DNA of 55,583 nt from contig JAAYGT010000154.1 in the NCBI GenBank assembly GCA_012727555.1, positions 1 to 55,583 on the forward strand, written 5' to 3'. Under the pieces are notes generated by a model. The model did not search any database. It was not told where the DNA came from and saw only the letters and a program-made list of their open reading frames with translations. Shown in pieces: positions 50,457-55,583 of this stretch. Numbering within the stretch: the first letter of the stretch is position 1; every line of letters begins with the position of its first letter. Position numbers and translations under genes: made by a program. The stretch is from Alcaligenaceae bacterium (GTDB lineage: Bacteria > Pseudomonadota > Gammaproteobacteria > Burkholderiales > Burkholderiaceae_B).

Positions 50457-50469
50457 TAACCCCCGGCGC

Positions 50470-50475
50470 TATAAT
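50470..50475 (+). promoter_or_regulatory. -10 element of mnmG
   Basis: TATAAT 31 bases before the mnmG ATG, inside the small palindrome GGCGC-TATAATT-GCGCC. No good -35 is visible because that zone is occupied by parS. Confidence 0.5.
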
Positions 50476-50506
50476 TGCGCCATTCATTTCCAGACTTGAG
50501 ACTTTC

Positions 50507-52423
50507 ATGATTTATCCCGATGAATTTGATGTCATCGTGATCGGTGGCGGCCATGCCGGCACAGAGGCGGCCTTGGCCTCGGCGCGTTCAGGTGCGTCCA
50601 CATTGCTCCTTACCCACAACATGGACACTCTGGGTCAAATGTCCTGCAACCCGTCCATTGGCGGAATTGGGAAGGGGCATTTGGTCAAAGAGGTTGATGC
50701 CTTGGGCGGAGCCATGGCTATTGCAACCGATGAAGCCGGAATTCAGTTTCGTATTCTGAACCGCTCAAAAGGCCCGGCGGTACGTGCTACCCGTGCCCAG
50801 GCAGATCGTTCCTTGTACAGAAAAGCCATACGTACCCGTTTGCAGAATCAGAAGAACCTGATGATTTTTCAACAGGCGGTTGATGATCTGATTCTGGACG
50901 GCGATACGGTGTGTGGCGCTATTACACAAACAGGTATCCGGTTTCGTGGCAGGGCGGTTGTACTGACAGCGGGTACTTTTTTGAACGGGCGTGTTCACAT
51001 CGGTCTGGACAATTACTCTGCCGGCAGGGCCGGAGATCCACCTGCCATCAGTCTTGCTCAACGCCTTCGTGAATTGAAGTTGCCACAGGGCCGTTTGAAA
51101 ACCGGCACGCCTCCGCGCATTGATGCCAATAGTATTGATTTTTCCAGAACCACTGTTCAACCGGGTGATGACAATCCCGTACCCGTTTTTTCCTTCCTGG
51201 GCCGGGCCAATATGCATCCAAAGCAGTTGCCCTGCTGGATCACGCACACCAACGCCCGTACTCACGAGATCATTCGTTCCGGTTTGGACCGATCGCCGAT
51301 GTACAGCGATGACGGAACGATCGAAGGCATCGGACCGCGCTATTGTCCATCCATCGAAGACAAAATCCATCGTTTTGCCGACAAGGAAAGCCATCAGGTT
51401 TTTCTTGAGCCTGAAGGGTGGAGTACTCGTGAAATTTACCCGAACGGTGTTTCAACCAGTTTGCCCTTTGATATTCAACTGGCCATGATACGCAGTCTGC
51501 CTGGTTTGGAAAACGCAAACATTGTCCGGCCAGGCTACGCCATCGAATACGATTATTTTGATCCTCGAGGTCTTAAATCCAGTCTTGAAACCCGTGTGAT
51601 CAATGGGCTCTTTTTTGCTGGTCAAATCAATGGAACGACTGGTTACGAAGAAGCTGCTGCACAAGGTTTGCTTGCGGGGATCAATGCATCCCGACATGCT
51701 CGTCATCTTGAAGTCTGGACACCCTCGCGCAGTGAAGCCTATATGGGTGTGTTGGTCGATGATCTGATCACGCGTGGAGTCACCGAACCCTATCGCATGT
51801 TCACGTCGCGCGCAGAATACAGACTCAGTCTGCGCGAGGACAATGCAGATATGCGACTCACTGAACAGGGCAGGGTGCTCGGTTTGGTTGATGACGAGCG
51901 TTGGGATATTTTCAATCGCAAGCGTGATGATGTTTCACGTGAAACAGAGCGTCTGAAATCTGTATGGGTGAATCCAAGGGTTATGCAGGTCCATGGAATT
52001 GAAGATGCACTTGGATTGAAGATCGAACGCGAATACACCCTGTTTGACCTTTTGAAACGCCCCCAGGTAACGTACGATGGTTTAATGAGTCTGCGAATGG
52101 ATGATGGCAGTCCGTTTGCAGGTCCCGGGCTTCAGGATCCGTCGGCTGCTGAACAGGTCGAGATTCAAACCAAGTACGCAGGTTATGTGGCTCGTCAGCA
52201 AGAAGAGGTTGCGCGGCAAGCCAATCAAGAGTCAATGAAAATTCCTGCCGAGCTTGACTACGATGCGATTGCCAGTTTGTCGATTGAAGTACGGCAGAAA
52301 CTTAAAATTGCACGTCCAGAAACGGTCGGACAGGCAGCTCGAATTTCTGGTGTCACGCCTGCCGCAATCAGTTTGCTTCTTATCCACCTGAAACGTCTCA
52401 ACCATAAGCGTCAGGCTGTGTGA
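50507..52423 (+). CDS. mnmG: tRNA uridine 5-carboxymethylaminomethyl modification enzyme MnmG (GidA)
   Basis: The 638-residue protein starts with [20 protein letters not shown], the FAD-binding loop of MnmG, followed by [20 protein letters not shown] and [20 protein letters not shown]. Other family blocks are [22 protein letters not shown] and [20 protein letters not shown]. With MnmE it installs cmnm5 at wobble U34 of certain tRNAs. It contains a parS site encoded by the codons for VSRET (51931). It is the first gene of mnmG-rsmG-parA-parB, a standard origin-proximal operon; the stop overlaps rsmG. Confidence 0.97.
   Translation: MIYPDEFDVIVIGGGHAGTEAALASARSGASTLLLTHNMDTLGQMSCNPSIGGIGKGHLVKEVDALGGAMAIATDEAGIQFRILNRSKGPAVRATRAQADRSLYRKAIRTRLQNQKNLMIFQQAVDDLILDGDTVCGAITQTGIRFRGRAVVLTAGTFLNGRVHIGLDNYSAGRAGDPPAISLAQRLRELKLPQGRLKTGTPPRIDANSIDFSRTTVQPGDDNPVPVFSFLGRANMHPKQLPCWITHTNARTHEIIRSGLDRSPMYSDDGTIEGIGPRYCPSIEDKIHRFADKESHQVFLEPEGWSTREIYPNGVSTSLPFDIQLAMIRSLPGLENANIVRPGYAIEYDYFDPRGLKSSLETRVINGLFFAGQINGTTGYEEAAAQGLLAGINASRHARHLEVWTPSRSEAYMGVLVDDLITRGVTEPYRMFTSRAEYRLSLREDNADMRLTEQGRVLGLVDDERWDIFNRKRDDVSRETERLKSVWVNPRVMQVHGIEDALGLKIEREYTLFDLLKRPQVTYDGLMSLRMDDGSPFAGPGLQDPSAAEQVEIQTKYAGYVARQQEEVARQANQESMKIPAELDYDAIASLSIEVRQKLKIARPETVGQAARISGVTPAAISLLLIHLKRLNHKRQAV
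51931..51946. promoter_or_regulatory. parS: parS site 5 (perfect), inside mnmG
   Basis: TGTTTCACGTGAAACA exactly, read in frame as part of Asp-Val-Ser-Arg-Glu-Thr of MnmG. Confidence 0.93.
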
Positions 52424-53091
52424 TGAACTTTTCAACAGACTTCCGAAACAGGCTTGACACAGCCTTGATTGCGCTTGATCTCGATCTGGACACCGAGACA
52501 AGAAACCGGTTATTGGTTTATCTTGAGCAATTGCAACGATGGAACAGAACCTATAATCTGACTGCAGTTCGTGATCCGTCCCAGATGTTGGTTCAACATA
52601 TTTTTGATAGCCTGTCGGTCATTGCGCCGTTGCGCAAAGAACTGTATAAAAAAACAGTCAACAAAGCCAGAATTATGGATATTGGATCAGGTGCTGGCCT
52701 GCCAGGTGTCGTTCTTGCCATTGTCCATCCGCACTGGCATGTCGAGTGTGTTGATGCTGTTGAAAAGAAAACAGCCTTCATCCGTCACGTGGCCGGTGTA
52801 TTGGGGTTATCCAATCTGGTTTCAACACACCAACGTGTTGAAACCATAGCGCCAAGGCAGGCAGATATCGTGATATCCCGTGCATTCGCTTCACTGGTCG
52901 ACTTTTCCAGTCTGGCAGGAATACACGTTGCAAATCACGGGTATCTGGTCGCCATGAAAGGGCAGTCGCCTGTCAACGAGATCGCTGAACTGCAGCAACA
53001 TGGTCAATGGACTGTGGAAAAAGAAGAACCACTCAGTGTTCCAGAGCTGGATGCGCAGCGTTGCCTGCTCTGGCTACGTCGCCAAGGATAA
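52423..53091 (+). CDS. rsmG: 16S rRNA (guanine527-N7)-methyltransferase RsmG (GidB)
   Basis: This 222-residue protein has LLVYLEQLQRWNRTYNLTAV near the start, HIFDSLSVIAPL, and the SAM-binding loop IMDIGSGAGLPGVVLAI, then VEKKTAFIRHV; all are RsmG hallmarks. It methylates N7 of G527 in 16S rRNA. The ATG at 52423 overlaps the mnmG stop (TGATG); an in-frame GTG directly precedes it. The stop is two bases before the chosen parA start, so expression is coupled through the operon. Confidence 0.95.
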   Translation: MNFSTDFRNRLDTALIALDLDLDTETRNRLLVYLEQLQRWNRTYNLTAVRDPSQMLVQHIFDSLSVIAPLRKELYKKTVNKARIMDIGSGAGLPGVVLAIVHPHWHVECVDAVEKKTAFIRHVAGVLGLSNLVSTHQRVETIAPRQADIVISRAFASLVDFSSLAGIHVANHGYLVAMKGQSPVNEIAELQQHGQWTVEKEEPLSVPELDAQRCLLWLRRQG

Positions 53092-53093
53092 TG

Positions 53094-53894
53094 ATGACCA
53101 AAGCAAAATCACCCGCCCGAATTTTTTGTGTAGCCAACCAGAAGGGTGGTGTCGGGAAAACCACAACAGCCATTAATCTGGCGGCAGCACTTGCTGCACT
53201 CAAGCAACGAGTCTTGCTCATCGACCTTGACCCCCAGGGTAATGCCACCATGGGTAGCGGCGTCGATAAAAACCAGGTTGATAACAATTTGTATCAGGTT
53301 TTGATCGGTCAAGTGACACTTGCCGATGCCTGCGTAAAATCAGAATCCGGTGGTTACGATGTTCTGCCTTCGAATCGCGAATTGTCGGGTGCCGAGATCG
53401 ATCTGGTCCAGATGGACGATCGTGAAAAACAGTTGAAAATGGCGCTTAAAGCCATAGAGTTTGACTATGATTTTATTCTCATTGACTGTCCGCCCACGCT
53501 GTCTTTACTCACACTGAACGGCCTGGCTGCAGCGCATGGCGTCATCATTCCCATGCAATGTGAATATTTTGCCCTTGAGGGTTTGTCGGATCTGGTCAAT
53601 ACGGTCAAGCGCGTTCATCGTAATATCAACAATGATCTTGAATTGATTGGTCTGCTGCGCGTTATGTTCGATACACGCGTCACGCTGCAACAACAAGTGT
53701 CGCAACAAATTCAGGCACACTTCAAAGACAAGGTATTTGAAACCATTATTCCGCGCAATGTGCGGTTGGCGGAAGCCCCCAGTCATGGCATGCCAGGGAT
53801 CGTCTACGACCGTAACTCGCGCGGTGCCAAGGCCTATATTGCTTTTGGCAAGGAACTCATGAAAAGGATCAAACAGCAAGGGGCTGCTGCTTGA
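53094..53894 (+). CDS. parA: Chromosome-partitioning ATPase ParA
   Basis: This 266-residue protein has the deviant Walker A KGGVGKTT (residues 17-24), the A' motif LIDLDPQGNATMGSG and Walker B FILIDCPPTLSLLT, as in Soj/ParA. It binds DNA non-specifically in the ATP state and moves ParB-parS complexes. Of two adjacent ATGs (53091 and 53094), the second is better spaced (5 bases) from AAGGA. It shares an operon with rsmG and parB. Confidence 0.95.
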   Translation: MTKAKSPARIFCVANQKGGVGKTTTAINLAAALAALKQRVLLIDLDPQGNATMGSGVDKNQVDNNLYQVLIGQVTLADACVKSESGGYDVLPSNRELSGAEIDLVQMDDREKQLKMALKAIEFDYDFILIDCPPTLSLLTLNGLAAAHGVIIPMQCEYFALEGLSDLVNTVKRVHRNINNDLELIGLLRVMFDTRVTLQQQVSQQIQAHFKDKVFETIIPRNVRLAEAPSHGMPGIVYDRNSRGAKAYIAFGKELMKRIKQQGAAA

Positions 53895-54007
53895 TCAATC
53901 CTTTTGACTCGATCATGCTGTGGTTGCAGGCTTGTGGTCTTCAACCTCGCAGGTCCGTCATTTCCAAAGATCAAAACAGAACGAACAGAACAAGGGAACA
54001 ATCGAGC

Positions 54008-54934
54008 ATGGCCACAAAAAAACCCAAAGGACTTGGACGTGGACTGGATGCCCTGCTGGGTGCTGACGCGGGTGTCATCGATCAAATGGGTGTACCAGCA
54101 ACGAAGCCTGGTAGTGAACCATCTGTCCTGGATGTTGATCGTATGCGTGCCGGCAAATATCAGCCGCGCACACGTATGGACGAAGGGGCGTTGAATGAGT
54201 TGGCCGAGTCCATCCGTTCACAAGGTATCATGCAACCCATTCTGGTTCGGCCATTAACCGGAAAAGACAAAGGCCATTATGAAATCATTGCCGGTGAGCG
54301 TCGTTTCAGGGCCGCTCAACTGGCGGGCCTGAACGAAGTTCCCGTGCTGATCCGCGAGGTCCCTGACGAAAATGCGGCCGTCATGGCCCTGATCGAAAAC
54401 ATTCAGCGTGAAGATCTGAATCCGCTTGAAGAGGCCAACGGTGTCCGCAGGCTTCTCGATGAATTTGGCCTCACCCACGAGCAGGCCGCTCAGGCTATCG
54501 GGCGGTCACGTTCCGCAACCAGCAATCTGTTGCGTCTTCTGAACCTGGCTGATCCAGTACAGACCATGTTGCTGGCAGGTGATATCGACATGGGTCATGC
54601 ACGTGCTTTGCTGGCAACCGATGCGGCCACACAAATACAACTTGCGAACGAGGTGATTGCAAAACGCCTCTCTGTACGCGACACAGAAAAACTGGTGAAT
54701 CGCCGGATCCGTGATGCAGAAGCCCCCCCGCCACGTACTGGTGGCAAGGCCAGTAGCACCCCGGCGGCTGATCTCAAACGGCTTGAGGATGCGCTCTCTG
54801 ACCACCTTGGAACGCCGGTCAGCATCAAGGTCAATGCAAAACAGGCAGGACAATTGCAAATTGCCTTTCATGGATGGGATCACTTGAATGCTTTGCTCGA
54901 AAAGCAGGGGTTGGGGCAGTTTCTTGGCCAGTGA
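54008..54934 (+). CDS. parB: Chromosome-partitioning protein ParB
   Basis: The 308-residue protein starts with KPKGLGRGLDALLGAD, the ParA-interacting N-terminus. It continues with the CTP-binding region (AESIRSQGIMQPILVRPL; GHYEIIAGERRFRAAQLAGL), ENIQREDLNPLEEA, and the helix-turn-helix LTHEQAAQAIGRSRSATSNL that reads parS. The C-terminal dimerisation domain is complete. The five parS sites in this window are its expected targets. The 113 bases after parA hold only its leader. Confidence 0.96.
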   Translation: MATKKPKGLGRGLDALLGADAGVIDQMGVPATKPGSEPSVLDVDRMRAGKYQPRTRMDEGALNELAESIRSQGIMQPILVRPLTGKDKGHYEIIAGERRFRAAQLAGLNEVPVLIREVPDENAAVMALIENIQREDLNPLEEANGVRRLLDEFGLTHEQAAQAIGRSRSATSNLLRLLNLADPVQTMLLAGDIDMGHARALLATDAATQIQLANEVIAKRLSVRDTEKLVNRRIRDAEAPPPRTGGKASSTPAADLKRLEDALSDHLGTPVSIKVNAKQAGQLQIAFHGWDHLNALLEKQGLGQFLGQ

Positions 54935-55013
54935 AACACTCGATGATTCCCGGCGTGAAATATTTTCACGACTGGGGTATAATTCTGTCTTCAACAAGAA
55001 AACAACGCGGTTG

Positions 55014-55042
55014 TTGACAACAATAAAAATATAGTTCATAAT
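55014..55042 (+). promoter_or_regulatory. Sigma-70 promoter of the tRNA-tuf operon
   Basis: TTGACA, a 17-base AT-rich spacer, then CATAAT; it ends 15 bases before tRNA-Tyr, consistent with strong stable-RNA transcription. Confidence 0.85.
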
Positions 55043-55057
55043 CCGTTGTTCGCTTCA

Positions 55058-55144
55058 GGTGGGATGCCCGAGTGGTTAAAGGGGGCAGACTGTAAATCTG
55101 TTGGCCTTGCGCCTACGTTGGTTCGAATCCAACTCCCACCACCA
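55058..55144 (+). tRNA. tRNA-Tyr (anticodon GTA)
   Basis: The acceptor arm GGTGGGA pairs with TCCCACC, the anticodon GTA is at 55092-55094, and a long variable arm and GTTCGAATC T-loop are present. CCA is encoded at 55142-55144. Confidence 0.96.
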
Positions 55145-55230
55145 AATTTTTTGTGTTGTTGTTGTGTCGATGCAAATCCGCAGCAGCAGCACTCAAGCTT
55201 TAAAGCAAGCGCAGGTGAAACGAATCGAGC

Positions 55231-55304
55231 GCGGGTGTAGCTCAATGGTAGAGCAACAGCCTTCCAAGCTGATGATGAGGGTTCGATTCCCTTCACCCGC
55301 TCCA
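55231..55304 (+). tRNA. tRNA-Gly (anticodon TCC)
   Basis: GCGGGTG pairs with CACCCGC, the anticodon TCC is at 55263-55265, the T-loop is GTTCGATTC, and the CCA end is encoded. Confidence 0.96.
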
Positions 55305-55342
55305 GGTTTTAGTGTTGATCCGTCCGGGTCGATGCACAGATT

Positions 55343-55583
<241 letters not shown>

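Noticed and set aside
54954-54970. CGTGAAA-TAT-TTTCACG after parB as a terminator
   Set aside because: The stem is short and AT-rich and no T-run follows; a TATAAT lies just downstream, so it is more likely promoter-region sequence.

Overview
The window is chromosomal DNA around the replication origin of a betaproteobacterium, most likely Burkholderiales and probably Alcaligenaceae-like. The evidence is the right end (mnmG-rsmG-parA-parB, then tRNA-Tyr, tRNA-Gly, tRNA-Thr and tuf), an adjacent origin-like region with DnaA boxes, and five parS sites. Family and genus are inferences from gene order and were not tested.

Layout. (1) 1-2.5 kb is a left margin of small and broken genes: the end of a probable HTH regulator, a hypothetical protein, a fragment of an IclR regulator abutting a fragment of a LysR regulator, and a MarR-like regulator divergent from a MASE1-like membrane protein. 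(2) 2.5-36.1 kb is a complete type VI secretion locus: tssE on the minus strand, then tssF, tssG and vgrG, a 12 kb accessory block, DUF3540, a DUF4150 (PAAR-like) tip, tssJ, tssK, tssL, tssM, tssB, tssC, hcp, clpV, an unrecognised gene and tssA. The accessory block is an ancient tandem duplication of one module: a two-TM beta-repeat protein, one or two DUF2169-pentapeptide proteins, and a 350-residue pentapeptide protein. In the first copy the second DUF2169 gene has shrunk to a 29-codon remnant. VgrG lacks a needle extension, and TssM carries a C-terminal LysM domain.

(3) 36.6-37.6 kb is a probable oriC. It is built of two co-linear, diverged copies of one DnaA-box module about 590 bp apart. 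(4) 37.8-41 kb holds a methionine-type aminotransferase, a cold-shock gene, a Gdx guanidinium exporter behind a two-hairpin guanidine-II (mini-ykkC) riboswitch, three parS sites (one inside a 38-bp perfect palindrome) and a large nested inverted repeat.

(5) 41.1-50.2 kb is a cyanate-utilisation cluster. It has a GAF-AAA+-Fis sigma-54 activator, a -24/-12 promoter behind a 49-nt palindrome, then an OsmC-like protein, an acyl-CoA-dehydrogenase-fold flavoprotein, a rubredoxin-FAD/NAD reductase fusion, an NrtA/CynA-type ABC transporter and cyanase. The three redox genes are not part of the cyanate-uptake-plus-cyanase set known to me. They suggest an oxidative step that generates or handles cyanate or a related compound, and this is the best candidate here for an undescribed system. 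(6) 50.2 kb to the end is the conserved origin-proximal housekeeping block.

By eye, plus-strand coding sequence left of about 36 kb tends to be C/A-rich and that to the right G/T-rich, as expected if replication starts near 37 kb. This was judged from sampled lines, not computed.
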